From assembly GCA_036345935.2 (NCBI GenBank), contig JADWOT020000006.1, positions 11,258,519 to 11,322,518 of the forward strand: a stretch of DNA of 64,000 bases, in the 5' to 3' direction. Of the stretch, positions 1-13,902 are shown piece by piece. The position numbers and the translations under genes were made by a program. The stretch is from Taenia hydatigena (lineage: Eukaryota > Platyhelminthes > Cestoda > Cyclophyllidea > Taeniidae). Positions within the stretch are counted from its first letter, which is position 1, and every line of letters starts with the position of its first letter. The notes beneath the pieces are model-generated. The model was not told the origin of the DNA. It searched no databases and was given only the letters and a program-made list of their open reading frames with translations.

Positions 1-1660
1 TTATGAGAAAAGCGTCTCTCTAGTATTGTTGATATTTACACCACGCTTTAGGAAATATACCCTTTGAAGAGATCAATCTCGGTGTGCAACGAGAAACGAT
101 TAAAAGGAACGCAAAAACTTCTGTAAGACTCCTGATCCCCACAATGGGTAATTAAATGTATTAGAATTTGTGATTTGAATCCACCTACGAAACGAAGGGA
201 CAGGGCCTTGGGAACTTATTCCCTGTCAGGAGTCAAGGTAACATTGAAAAGTTGAGACACATTAGTGAATTCAATTTATTGACACACTGACTGTCTCTCT
301 TCAAAGGCAGGAAAGGCACTTTTTTACGCTGGTATCACGGCTGCATTGACTTACGTGATCAAAGCTGATTTTTGTCGAAGACTAGAGATCAACGAAAAAT
401 CAAATTATCAAGAAGTCTCACTCCCACCTTAGTTTTTCAACTACAATTAAAAAATGAACTATTCTGGGACCATTGAGATGCCCTACCTATCTTCATTAAA
501 TCACGCCAAATTCGCTTATTTAATGGTTTACTTTTGCTGCACAAAGGTAACGTAAGCGATAGTGGAGACTGGGGTTGCCTTCCAGGGAAAGTGACATTTG
601 GGATTTGAAATATCATGGTTTTTAGGACAAATTACCTAGTTTATCTGATTTTCGCTTCTAAATCGCCTCATATTCCTTTAAAAAATAAAAAACCTCGATG
701 CGACTTTGGACTAAACTAATCTATTTGTCTCTGCAATAAAGTTTAAAGAAGATTCTCAACAGTTCGATTAAATTATGAAATCCCTTTAGAGGAAATTTTT
801 CCGAAACTTTGCTGGGCAATCTCTACTTGGTATAAATTCACGTGCGCTCACAAACTACACGAAATGGCTGTGAGACTTGACTGACAGTTTTGGGAAAACA
901 ATGCAGTTCCACACCGCTGCAAGGGATCCTTTGCAATACTGGTCATAAGTACTACAATCAGCGCATAAAATCAGTGACAACTAGAAATTCGTAAAGCTAA
1001 TCTTTGTGCCTTTGCATTTCATTGCAAAAACAGTAGCGGTTCGCTTTTGTGTTCATTAATTCAGCACTAAGATATGATGGTGTAGTAAGTGCATTCGATG
1101 AGTGGACCCAATTTATGCACACTTTGTTATGCGCTACTGTTCTACAGTTCTGGGCCTGGTCGCAATGACTACCTTCGATGAACAACGCGTTCAACTCCAT
1201 GATCGTGATGACCACTCTAGTTGGGACTATTTAATATTTGCTCTTTGTGGATGGATCCTCATCCCCACTTCTGCGGTGAACGCTGACGGCCATGTAAACG
1301 GAATGAGCTTTGCAGATGCGTTTTCTCACAAATCACCTCCAGCGCTCCTGTCTCTGGCGTGTACTCTGAAACTCTGTAAAACCAAAAGAATAACGTCCGG
1401 TAAAGCTAACTGCATTGAATTTGGAATAACTTGGCAATTAACGGTAATTTCTTACAAATTGCATATTAGGGGCTCCACTAATCATCATGGAAGATGTTGA
1501 AACACGATGATCAGAGGATTAGAAAAGGGACGTTAAAAATCGGCAACAGCTCCACTTATTTCGGATTTCTAAAAATATTACGTCCCTCCAGACAAAATCG
1601 AATGGTTTTATTTGAATCCAAAAGTCCTCAAACATGTGTCTTTGTTCTTGATAATGTTTG
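1..1660. other. AT-rich non-coding stretch
   Basis: No convincing exon, RNA gene or intact mobile element was seen. Short open frames at 997-1500 overlap each other on both strands and have no recognisable domain or splice context. Confidence 0.5.
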
Positions 1661-1677
1661 AAGAAAGTACTCATTGT

Positions 1678-1878
1678 GGGGGGTTCCTCCTCTTCTCTCT
1701 TACCGCCCTTATTATTAGAAGTCTGAACACGCTCCGACATCTTTATTATGAGTAAGAGGGTACAGAGGGACCTTGTAGGATCTTGTAGCCACCACGCCGC
1801 TCCGCAACCAGTTTCAAATTGCCGTCCCGCCTCTGACCTACAAAGCACATTTAAAGAACATAAGTATTGCACTCATTG
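1678..1878 (-). repeat. Exon-like dispersed repeat, copy A
   Basis: One of five related copies in the window (others at about 22116-22341, 43995-44132, 44289-44460, and a 5' fragment at 47310-47390). Read on the minus strand it starts with a run shared with copies B and E, including a CTTTGTAG that looks like a splice acceptor. A ~95-nt leader follows, ending in ATAATAAAG, then an ATG at 1740 and 21 open codons beginning MSERVQTSNNKGG and ending in an acidic EEEEPP. After those codons the copies diverge completely. Here the frame stays open for another ~50 codons. It looks like a duplicated first coding exon with its flanking acceptor rather than a whole gene. No function is assigned. Confidence 0.6.
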
Positions 1879-2455
1879 TTTGTTTAGACTTTAACTATTA
1901 TAAGCCTGCAAATCAAAGAAGTAGAATGAGACCGCAAACCTACGAGATTTAGGAAATATTCCCGAGAAGGATTAGCAAAAGACCCAGAAAATGATGATGG
2001 CTGAAGCAGTGGAAATAACTAAATAGATGAAGAAATCTTATAAGGAAAGAAGCAAACGGTGTTAATATTTTACAGACGGCTATGTACTACCACCATCACG
2101 GCCATTACCGTTGTTATTTGCTAGACCGTCACACCTTTCCATGGTTAAATAATATGTTCAGCTTTGCTACTTGGATTTGCTGCATGCAAATAGTCCTAAC
2201 AAGTTCATACCATCCAACTGACCTAAAAATCGTGTAAGTTACCTTTATCTCGACTGAATTTCCACTTCCTCCTCCTCCTTTAGGTAATGTCGGACTTGCC
2301 ACAGAAACCTCTTGAAAGTGCCATAGAAAAAAAGGAACTTTTCATTGTTTTCACAATCCGTTTTCTCTCGGTTACAGAGATAACCAAAAGTTTATGCTAA
2401 AATTTAGAAGTATTCGAATCATGATTCTAATAAAATGACTTTCCTTAAGGGCAAA

Positions 2456-3339
2456 TTAAATTATATACTTTGCCCATGTAAGCTTGACTGCGATAGGAAA
2501 TGTTAAACCACTTCTTGAATTCAACGGCTTGCCATACCATTGGTTTGCGCACCGGTATGAATAGTCAAATATTCGACTCCTTCGGTGCAAACACCTGTAA
2601 GCAAATATCAGCAGGTCCAATTTTCTGGCATATTTACCCTTGTTGAGCTTTTTGCAAAGCTCTACTGACATCTGGTGTGTTTCTACAGTGGCATATAGCG
2701 CCTGTACGCAGCCACATGGAGCCATGCGCCAAATCGACGAAAACAGCAGGTGTAAACCACACAAAATAGTCTGTTAACCTGATAACGCTAGGTTCCTCGA
2801 CCTTGAAAGCTGTCATTGCACTGGTGCGACAGCATTTGAATGCTTCGAATGCTTCCACGTCTAATAATTTGGAACCTATTGGTCAGCTGCTTTTATCCTC
2901 AGCGGTGTTCTTCTTTGTGGCCCCATCGAGAGCACATGACGCAACAACGTCTTCCGATAAGGTGCAATCTTAAGAAGTGCCAAATTAGTATGCTAATGTA
3001 GCCCTTTATTCTGTTCGTTCTAAGGAGAGTCAACGCATCGTTAGTTTTCTGTTACACTTTGCACAAGTCATCCTTGTCAGCCAAGTCAAGTAAGGAAATA
3101 TTGCCTTATTTTTGAACCAAATTTCAGGCAGTAATCGAATCACACGTGATGTCTGAAATATTCTTTGTTAGCGTGTCTACTGACAGATCACCTTGGTGTA
3201 TCGTCCGAGATGTTAACTCCCGCCGAAAAACCTTGCTGTCACTTACTTCATTCAGATTGGGATAGGTAATGTCGTCAGCACCACCAATACCGAATCTGCA
3301 ATGAGGTTCCACCACGACGCAGAGCAGACAAGCTAACAA
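2456..3339 (-). pseudogene. Possible decayed Ty3/gypsy pol fragment
   Basis: Two overlapping minus-strand frames (2634-2858 and 2456-2764) resemble an RNase H region broken by a frameshift. The first has AFEAFKCCRTSAMTAF, similar in spacing to the F-x-x-x-K-x-x-L-T-x-A start of gypsy RNase H. The second has a KKLNKGKYARK segment at the expected later place. No catalytic set of residues is intact and no LTR was identified for it. The match is weak and could be chance. Confidence 0.25.
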
Positions 3340-4463
3340 AGGAAGTGGTAAAACACTGGCTTCTCTGCAGCTATGAAAAGCCAGGTATGCGACCGATCAC
3401 GTCCCAATGGCATTACTCTTCACTCGACACCACCAAATGTGGTAAGCCGTTTATCTGAAATAAGCCAGATTGGATGCCTTACTTGAGAATGCGTCCAACT
3501 CACACATATTCATGTTACCTTTGTCGTCACGATTGATCACTCATCTACGTTTTTGTAGCAGCTTCCGGCGGGAAGCAACTACTCAACAGCATGAGTGGGA
3601 GAAATATGAGACCGATGTAGAACCTAGCAAGGACGTACGTTTGCGGTCACTTTAAGTATTGCTGAAATTTAAGCCGTCCTTAGGTCTGAGATCTGCCAGG
3701 CTATATTGTTCGTCGATCGGATCCAACCCAACCTGCCATCCAGAACGATCTAGGAAATTGCTGGTGAGCTAATCAATGCCAACAATGCATTCCATGACTA
3801 TTCCTTCAATTACCTTTGGATACGAACTGCATGGTAATGGGATTCGACAGATGTATGAAATAGTACATCCCCCTCGAGGTAAACACCAGAAAATGACAAA
3901 GGGCACAGCTACTAAGATGTACCACAAAGGGCTTCAAGAGTACGATTACAGTTTTTGAACTGAGTAGTTAAAAAAAAAAAAAATTTAATTAGTAATTTGC
4001 GGATTATATTGATATTCCAAGGAAAGTAACCAATATCTACTTTTTCGGTCTAAAATGTAGTTAATTTACGCACCACAATGATGGAAAAGGGGTAAGACGC
4101 AACAGCGACAGCATGTTTTAAAAGAAAAGTACAAGTTTTCACAAAAAATCGAGAATTCCACTAGAAAACCAGTACTGAACTAATTCTACAAAAAAACCGA
4201 TACACCCAGAAGATGCCACAAAACTCAACAAGTTTGTAAAATGTAGTTTCGACCAGTGTAATGCCCGGGGAAAGGCATTTCGCAATGCGGTGATAATACA
4301 AAAAAATAACAAGCATATATTTGCGGAACTGTGAGCAGGGCAGTACACAGTAATATAAAAGTGGCAGCGAGAACGGTGAAGAGGAAGGAAGGAGAAGGAG
4401 GGGACAAGGAAAGACATAATTCTTGCGTTTGCACGAGTGCGCATTGCACCACAGGAGTGCCGT

Positions 4464-7400
4464 TCACATGGAGGTCCAGATGGTCGAGTGATTGATGTTA
4501 CCCGTCTCGCTGACGGTGGAGTAGTTCTCGGTGGTGGCGGCAACGGAGGCGAAGTTAAAGACTGAGGCGCCAGATCCAGTACGCTGGTGCACGCCGTGAT
4601 GATGGCGTTCCATTTTTGGATACTCTACCATGTCGTGGTTTGGCGAGGAGCTGTGGCTACTCTCATTGCTGCCGCTACACTCATTTGACGTCGACAGTAG
4701 CGTGTACGTCTCATCTGAGAGACCGCGACCCTTTCGTTTGCACCAAGTCGGAGAAAAGCGATGCTTGAAGGACAGGTCACCGCTGAGGTGCACCACGCGT
4801 GTGGGCATCGGACCCATAAAATCTTTCGCCAAATCGCTCAGTGACACGTTCATGTCCTACAAAGGTACGCAAATACACAAATGTTACCCAAACCCTATTA
4901 GTAGGGTGAACTTTGCCTACGAGGAGTCAAGTGTCCGTGAATGCAACTTTACCATTCCTCTTGACGGCAGTCCCTTCGAAGCATTATCGCGCGTTCCTTA
5001 GGCCTAATCACAATTTTCAGTATTGAGGGTTCCACAATGGATAGCAATATGTTTGGAGAACTCCAGATAATGCATGATGAGTAGCGCGATTCACAATTCA
5101 ATACCAAATTTGAGGAAGCTCACAGGAGTTTGTTAGTTCAATAAAATTAGCTTTACTCGAATCGCGAACCCCAAAATAAGACCCTCAGCATGTGCTGATT
5201 GAGGAGTTCTGTGATAGTAACCCCCCATTCTCATCGAGGCAGAGGAATTACAAGGCAGAAGTGTTATCGCAAGTTTGCCTTATTTCTTCAGATTGAACAG
5301 CGAAATTGTGCATCGACAAGGGATAGTATTGTAATGTAGTTCAGTAGAGCGAAGTATGAGGAAAGAACGTGTAGTGGTAGATCACGGAAACGCGAGATAC
5401 ATGGGTCGCAAGCCGCTATAAATCCGACCGGTAATTCCTAGGCGCCGGAAGCAAAACGAAATCCTTCAAGGAGCCAAGACGAGACCGAATGGTGGTCGGC
5501 TAAAACAATACAAGGAGGACGTAGTGGTGTTCGTGTACGCGTACTCTTGTCCTTGTCTGTCTGTATGTGAGTGAGTGTGCGCAGAACCGGATGGGAGAGC
5601 CTCCGTAGAGAAGCAGTGTTTTTAGGGTCCTTTCAAGAGGCTACGTACAACAGGTAAGGTCTAATTCAGCCCACATACACGTGTTTGTGAAGATAAGGCC
5701 TCAAGCCCACGCACGCTCAGCGCGCTCACAAAATTGCGCAAACGAATGACGTGAACACGAGAGTGAGGAGAGCCCGTATCCAACGCCAGATGGAGAGGTG
5801 GTAAGCCACACCAAAGGCCCTCTAAATAAGGCAAACTGTTTGTAAGCTGCGTCTTTTCGAAAATGTCGAGCACAGTGCTTAAAGAGACAAGAGAAGACTA
5901 GGTTAAGTGAGATAATCGGAAGCCACATGTAACTCCGCTTTGTCAAGAAAAAAAGGAATTGCGCGTTTCTAGAAAGAAATGCCATCTCAGCTTCAACTAG
6001 TTCTAGAAGCACAATGACGGTGCACAAACCCCATTTAACTCATGAAGCACGCGGGTTGTTAGATGCGATATCCTGCCAACAGACATTAAATAGGATGATG
6101 GCTAAAGTGGTCACGCTTTAAAGTTCACATGGGCATGGTTCAGTGAATGTAGCCGTAAAATTAGGGCTCCCCACAATTCAATGAGCATCTTGAGTACAAG
6201 CATTTAGAGAATAACGTTAAATGCCACACTTTAGTAGTTTATAAGCGATCGCTACCACTCGCCTACTTGAAAAAAAGGTGTTGCAATTAGTAAACTTTAA
6301 CGAACCACAAAATATTAATTACTAGCAGATAATGTGGTTTACAGAGCACCGATGCGCACGAACATAATAAAGCGCGAAATCACGAGACTCGTACATTTTT
6401 CGACCCGCACATTGTCACATCGAGTAATTATTCAGTGCATCTACTGAAGACACTGTAGATGAGATGAATGCGTGTGGATAAGGGCACTGTGATTCTACCA
6501 ATCACGCCTCCTTCGTTTGTCACATCGAAGGTGCAAGCCACCCGTTTCTATTACCGGCTGTGCACCCAAACCCAGTGCGGTGCAGCGATCTCGAGGGGGA
6601 TTCAGACACTTCAACCACTTAAACCGAAGGCCATGTGTGAGGTAAGGAAGGCGCGCCAGTAGATGCAATTGGCCCCAAATAAACCATAAAGTGTGATTCT
6701 GCTAGGGGATTGAATTTTCCAAAGCAATCGGAATGAGGGTAATTATGGTGTATGATGATCGCAAGATCGGCATAAGAGGACGTTTATGATGATACCTGAA
6801 AAAGGACGCGACAGCGCCTTAATTCAGGCAAAGGCACGACAACACTGAAAAATGCGAGTATTGCCTCTAGCCTCAGCTAAAAGCGTCAAATGAGTTAACA
6901 CTCCACAATGAAGTTAACAATCCTAATTTATATCAATAACTATTTACATCTGTCTAACTGCGCCGATTTGCCAACGCTAGTGCTCAACGAATGGATAAAA
7001 CCAAGCCACATTATTGGACACAAATATAAATGTAATGCAAATATTTTGGCACTTTTGCCATTAAACATCCTTCGGTAAAGTGTATGCATATCGGAGTAAG
7101 TTAGGCCCAAAGCAGCACCTTGAACGGAAATAATATTTCTGCGTGCAGCACTTCTGATAGGCACTTTAAACAAGAGTTCAATAGTTAAATGTTCTATCGC
7201 TAACGTTTTGTCGATTTATTCGTCTTCAAAATTAAGAGGGAAATTAGTTAAGCACAAAAGCACTAAAAATAGTACTGAGATGCCTTGCATTAATTAATGT
7301 GCAGAATGAAGCTATCAAAAAGCAAAAAAATCGTCTTTCCACTTAAAACGCAGGAAACAAATTAATTCCCAAGTGATGACAATTAGACGGCTTATGAACA

Positions 7401-10400
7401 AGCGGACGCCTGAATTAGCACTAATTAGTGACTGCCAACTCACTCTGAAGAGCGTCAGAAGGACGATGCCACTGACGATGCAGACCAGACCGACGACGTT
7501 GCCAATGTAGTCCGTGGGGGAGAGCGAGGAGCCCTCTTTGAAGAGGATGGTTGACGCGATCAGAACGAAAGCCGTGAAGAAAACATAAAGCAAAGGAGTA
7601 ACGATGCTCGTGTTAAAAATGTCGAGAGCCCGATTGAGGTAGTTCAGCTGCACAGTCAGACAAAAAACCAGACCGATCAGGAAGAACCAGAAAACCCATT
7701 GCCGAAGGATGGCGAGAATCCCATACTCGATAGCCTCCTGAAGAACAAGCGGATGGGATGCTCCAGTTACTTTATCACAAAGCTTAATGACTAAAAAGTG
7801 TCTTAAAATAATAACCAAGTTGCTTAACTGAATGCATACTGTTAAGCAAAGAAGGTTCAGAGAATGTTCAAGTTGTGCAGATAAGAATTCTAAGCAAAGC
7901 AAGAGGAGTCTAAAGAGCACAATTTTGGCTTTATATAGGACTGCGACTATTTCGCAGAATACAAAAACACATCGACAGGAATTTCCAAAACCGGGTACCT
8001 CTGACAAAACACTTGAACTGAACATCGGTAGTTGATCAAAGTTTAGGGTTGTCAGAAACGTTTTTCGCATAAAACACACCAACCTCCAGGTAGCGATGTG
8101 CCTAAGTTCACTAATCGCGATGCCCGGTCCACAATCAAGTAAGACTGATGTCTCCAGGACAATTATAGAGAGATTGCTGCGACAAATCCAAAATGCTGTT
8201 TGGAAACACGGCTAGATTATGATGTTAACACTCCTCTCTATACCCCTTTGGTCGGCAGAGTGAACGTTTGATAGGCGCCTCCAAGGGATAGTTGCGGTGA
8301 CCTGGCTCGTGTATTTGTAAGTTTTAAGGAATTCTGTGAACTGAAAAAGTGGCTGCGATAGCATCGCACCTTAAAGAGTAGCACAAGTCTGTTATTCGGC
8401 CTAGTAAGAGGCACTTTGCCATTGCAGAAACGAGGGGGGAGGGAGAGATTGACGACTGACTCACAGAACCGATGGTCGCCATGAGGGCACACACAGAATA
8501 AAGTGTGGTGATGTCGACTCAGTCAAATGTAAGGCCCAGAACCTGGACAATTTCATCACTACTCCTTCCACAAAAGCATCGACCCTGTATTTAATAGGCT
8601 CGAGGCGACGAACAGTGGGATGTGGTAATAAAAGAAGGTGCACGGTGGCATGCCAAGTAGAATCACATAAAACCGTCTGAGTTTTAAAACACAACGCTAC
8701 TGGACTTTCTCTGACGAAGATTACTTAACAAGTAAAGCGAATAATAAAGATAATTTCAAACCTCAAAGCATCCTACGCCCTCCCAAGAAGAGACCGAAAG
8801 ACAAAGTATGAGAGGTTAGTCATAAAGGTGAAGTTGATAAAAGCGATAGACATCCCAGCAACATTACGTCGCGAACTCAAAAGTACTGAACTTGTCAGAA
8901 AGGGAACTAAGACTGGCGACGTTAGATAAAAGGAAGTAAAGCACCGACAAATTTTAACACTCAAGGTTAACAAAACACGTAAGTTGATGTTGAGCTTTAG
9001 AAATTCAGAGAAAGAGGGTAACATAAAGCCAAATTAGTATGTGAAAATAAATTGCACGTGATTGCTTACGAGCAATAAATTTTGTCAATCATCTAGAAGA
9101 AATTTAGAAATGGAAAGGTTTGGGAGGAGAAACTGCTTCGTGGAAGACGGGTTCAAAATGATGGACGAAAGTACTGGCCTGGAAGTTAGGTGGGGAACTA
9201 ATTGCCCGATTCTTATGAAGAGAGGAACAAAGGCAGGAGGAGAATAAACTTTACTGCTGAGATGTCCGTGCAACAAAAGATCAAGATAGAATGGTATCGT
9301 TTAGTTGGCGCACGGTCCTGACATTCAAGCCCATAACCTCCGCTGAGCTTATTTGCGCATAAGCGCAGCAATCACTTGCATGTGGGTGTGTGATTGTGTA
9401 AGGAAGGTGCGCTACCGAGATTCCTCGTGGTAGCATCCAAGTGGCAACATAGTCATTCGCTCTCACACCCTCGAGAAGGCACCGGTCCATGACACTAGTT
9501 AAATATGCATGAGTTACTCATACAAACATACAAATCCAAGCACCAACAATTTACAAATGAATAAACGTGGAATTTTGAGCAGACCAGAAGAGGTATGAAC
9601 TCACCTTAAACCCCAAACCGATTCCTTTGCATGCCATAACTGAGAGCGACCCAATGCTGCCACTAATGAAAACGAAGACAAGGGGATTGCGAGTTCCGAA
9701 TTTTGGAGCGATCACGAAAATTGACACTATGCCTGCGATTGTGATCGCTATTGCATAGGTGAGGAACCCTAAGCAAAAGAAATTGACATTGATAGGATGT
9801 AGTTAAGTAGTTCAGCTTCTGATAATACAGAGTAGAAACGACCGGAGCACGTCGCACGGCAAATATGTTTCGACAATCTTGCGCGCATATTTACTCACTG
9901 ATTGGGAACTAACGAAGAGGATAGGGAGGGATTTTAGCCATGATGCTATAAGCTTTTTAAGTTCAATGTGGTTGGAATTTATTGTTAAAAAGCAGATAAG
10001 AATAACTCACCCATTCCGACTTTGTGGCAATCATATGGCATAAGAGCTATGGGGAGTAGGTGGGTGTTTTGTTGTGCTCTAGAGTTTGCTTTGGTCAAAA
10101 GTCCAACAATCAAGAGGTATTGCATACTAAGCACTCACGCAGAATGCATACAATTGTCACTTGCTTTCACATAAGAAGTGACTGCATCTAATTGCGTTTG
10201 GAATGATTAATTTTTTACTGTTGGCGTGGAAAACCCCCAAAAAAGTAGCAAAATAATAGACACAGCACAATTTTTAGCTACACCCAGGAAAGAAGGCCAG
10301 TTCACTTCATTTTTGAAGACATCGGCACTACCAAATTTTTTTTGCAGAAATTCGAGTAAGATTTTGTCAACATAGGTAGTTACATAGCTAAACGCACGCA

Positions 10401-13400
10401 TAACAAGAAAAGTCTATCAGATAGATACGTGTCTACAGAATCCAAACGATTCCAAGGAGAAGAAACTACCCAGTGAAGAGAAGACAAGAACCTTCCACGC
10501 AGAAGATACACTATGCGGATGACAATGGAATTATGTTCATGTAAAAGGCATTATAGTTGGGACCTTTGTTGCTCGACTACAGGAGCGCACAAATAATGGA
10601 CACAACTGCAGAGTGGAGGCAATGAAAGTAGCCATGCACAGTGGCAAACAGCATTCTTACAGTTGCGCAACGAGTGCCACGCCATAGCCTGTACTCAAAA
10701 TGGTTCTTGGATCAATTGCCACTCAATACAATGTCAAGACACAAGTGGGTTACGGTGGACAAAAGGTGCAACTCTATCGCACTAAGTGGCAGCAATCAGA
10801 TAATATACACGGAATTTGCAAATGACTAATTGCGTTCTAAGTCATTACCCTTGGGGTGGATTTTGTGCGCGAGATGCACAAAGAGAATCTAAGATAGGCA
10901 TTAAAAAATCATTGAAAATTCGGGAAACGGAGCGTTGAGAGACTTCACTCCAATGGCAAGTGAGCAAGGTGTGACGTTTTTCATCACGGACTTTGCCAGA
11001 TCATGCAAAGTATGGTTGAATTCTAGAGGGAACACTAGAGATACTATTCAATCAGTACTAATGTGACATTAATAATTTTCTCAAATATGCACTTACGAAT
11101 ACTTTGCCTCCACATACATTTGTAACAATGGATAACTCAAAAATCCAATTCCTACCGACTGAATTTCGTATGTAAAGTACAATGACGGGAAGGTAATCAT
11201 ATTAATCATGATTGAGGTTCAATGTTTTTTTACCTAACTTCGTGGGATAATTGTCGTTGACACTCAGATGAACGCTAGGGAACATCAAGTTGTTCTTTAC
11301 TGCCTCAAATGAGAGGCTTCAGAAATGGGGGATTATCTTTCCAAGAAGAGACCGAAAGACAAAACATTAGAGGTTTGTCATAAGGGTGGAGTTGATGAAA
11401 AGCGGTAGACATCATGGTGCATTGTGACATTGAGAAAGCACAAGGTATGAAATATATTAAGTTTGGTTTATAAGACCAATGCCTCAAGTGGGTTCGCTTA
11501 TGTGAGAACGCTCGTGGAGAAGAACTTCGCTTAATTCCTTTGAACAATGTAGCCGGGGGGCTATTACGGTTGGTAGTGGCAGTACTTCTTCCTAGCAAAA
11601 ACGACACGCCTTCATTTAAACCTCCATCAAGTCTACAACCACAGTCATAATTCATCCCATACCACCCCGAAAACAGCTATTTTTCACCACCGTTAGTAGA
11701 CTCGAAAATACACGAATATTCAACGTATTCGTATGCTAAAAATCTGGTACAATTAACCTGAACCCCTTAGAGTCAAGTTTGGCGTCGCCATAATGGAGGT
11801 GCCGTTAAACTACGGATGCGATTTTTGATGTCCTCTAAAGACGTAAAATTCGCCTTTACTCTTGACAATAGAAGCTAACGGTAAAGGCGATGCAGAGGAG
11901 GGCAATGACTATTCGATTGTTGAATTGTTCAAAGTAATTAAAGTTTGCTAACAAATAGTTTTTCATACTTTAACATCGAAATTCCCTGCAAAACATTATC
12001 CAAGAGGATGATAAAAATGCGTGTGAAACTTTTGCAGTGCTATCGATGACAACACACCTCTAGTATTCTATTAACAGCCACATCGCTTTCGAAGAAGGTT
12101 TTCAAAAAATAAGGCAAAATCATCTAAAGACATTTATTGTAAAATTGCATTCCGTCACTGTCATCCTGATGTAAAGGTTATGTCAATTTTGAGGTTGGTC
12201 AGAGAAGCACTTCGACAAATTATACCTCAAGAACAGGTGAAAGTTATTTCTGGAGTTGATGAAGTGTATGATAAAACATGTGCAAACATATTTCCGTTTA
12301 AAGTAACCGTGAAAATAGGTCAAAAGTACTAAAAGGGGCACTGTGATTCGTGTAATTCCAGATGTGTACTGTAACATTAATAAGAAAATGCTATTTATAG
12401 CCATGTAGGCGAATCGCCAAATTAAACAGAGATGAGGAATGAAGGAGTGGAAGAGGTCCCAAATGTGACTGATCAAAAGATCTAACAGAAAAACTTATCT
12501 TGATTCTTGAACCTCACAGCATGATCATAGAAGCCAAGTATTTTGCATGAACATTCTAAAGTACTATAGTTACTATAAAATTGAAAATTGGTGTTTACGA
12601 CTCAAACAACATCCATCAAAGCATTGCAAAACACAACCAAAAGTTCTAGACGAAATACTACGATGCATCGGTGAATTTCTTAAATTCGAGATTCATAAAA
12701 GACAGGAGAGCTACTAGAAAGCAAATGAAACTGAAGCCCACCTGGATCCAAGACCTTGATACTGAGTTCATGGAGTGATTGGACTTCCTGTTCCTTGGGA
12801 GCGTGAAGGACGACCATAGTTGAGCCGCAGATGCAAACAACACAGCCAATTTTGCCAATGAAATTGAGACGCTCACCAAGAAAGTGGGAGCTGAAGACCG
12901 CTGAGACAAGAACGGAGAGACCTCCCATGGGGGTTACGAGAGAAGCAGGCGCAAAAGCATAACCAGCAAAATTGGCTGCCTCTCCCAATCCCATGAGGAT
13001 GAGCCCTAGCCACCAAACCCAGTCACAGAGGTACTGGTAACCACCATCGCCTATGATAACCGATTAAAGCGTGAATAAAGTATGTTCATTTAAAGAAACG
13101 CTTGATAAATGCAATAGGGCCTTTACTACTACCCAACGCGAAGCCGAATCCCAACCCAGAGATTCTACTATGCTAAAAAAACTAACTCAGTTATGTAAAG
13201 AACACAATCAGTACAGTGTTGCTCTTCGCAAAAAAAGGCATCATTCCGAGTTCCATTGCCCAAATATTCTCTATGACATATCAGCAGCACTAACTTGACG
13301 TAACTAATGCCCACCAATAAAAAAGCGATTGTACACAAAAACCAGGAGCACTGTTAACAAATGCAAAGTTCAAGTAGCATGTAATTAGAGTGAGTGAGAA

Positions 13401-13902
13401 TACGGAGCATACTGTTAATTTAAATTAAAAAGGGATATACAATACGTCATCAAATAGAATAGTGATTGGGAAATGGGACCATTGGCACAAAAACTGAAAA
13501 GTAGGTCAGAATTCGAGTTTAAGAAAACAGTGATTTGGTTCAGATAAACCAAAACGCATCACCAAGATTGGCACTACGAATCACAAAGCCCTGTGCAGTT
13601 ATTTGTGACTTATAAAAGTTAATGCCAATCCTACTCTAAGAACAATGTATGCCCCTATAAAACTAGTAAATGGTTAAAACTGAGCTTCTTGGCCATGTTA
13701 ATTACCAAAGACAAGCCGAATTTTATATAGCAGGAACGTTTTAGTGACATATGAACAAAAACGTATACTTGCCTGCCCGCGTGCCCGTCGCAGCCAACCT
13801 TCGCAAGGCAATCTTTTTAACAATGAAACTGCAGCCTATGAATATAGTTGATACTAGAGCCAAAGACAATCCGATGTAAAAGTGAACATCTGACTGGGAC
13901 AT
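4464..13902 (-). CDS. NIPA2: NIPA2-like magnesium transporter
   Basis: Complete model in five exons: 13773-13902, 12742-13050, 9605-9768, 7444-7782 and 4464-4856 (1335 nt, 444 aa), with all phases matching. The start at 13902 gives [12 protein letters not shown], parallel to the MSQ start of vertebrate NIPA2. Exon 1 carries TM1. Exon 2 has the family signature [17 protein letters not shown] and a HAPKEQE loop. Exon 3 supplies membrane helices plus [11 protein letters not shown], and exon 4 has [19 protein letters not shown] and LFKE. The family forms membrane Mg2+ transporters with about nine helices on endosomes and plasma membrane; that role is inferred here. The first intron appears to use a GC donor (GCAG/GCAAGT). 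The C-terminal exon (130 aa) is a Ser/His-rich cytoplasmic tail, making the protein longer than the ~360 aa of human NIPA2. The exon 4 acceptor (TTAAG) is the weakest junction. Confidence 0.9.
8779..8855. repeat. Short interspersed repeat, member 1
   Basis: About 77 bp inside NIPA intron 3 that match 11338-11415 (intron 2) in the same orientation. Both begin CCAAGAAGAGACCGAAAGAC and stay similar up to a shared TAGACATC. The ends are not defined by inverted repeats or a duplication that I could see. It is probably a fragment of a larger interspersed family. Confidence 0.5.
11338..11415. repeat. Short interspersed repeat, member 2
   Basis: Second member of the pair described at 8779-8855. It lies inside NIPA intron 2, in the same orientation as the first. 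Confidence 0.5.

Noticed and set aside
4630..5001. Plus-strand 123-codon frame
   Set aside because: Antisense to the NIPA C-terminal exon.
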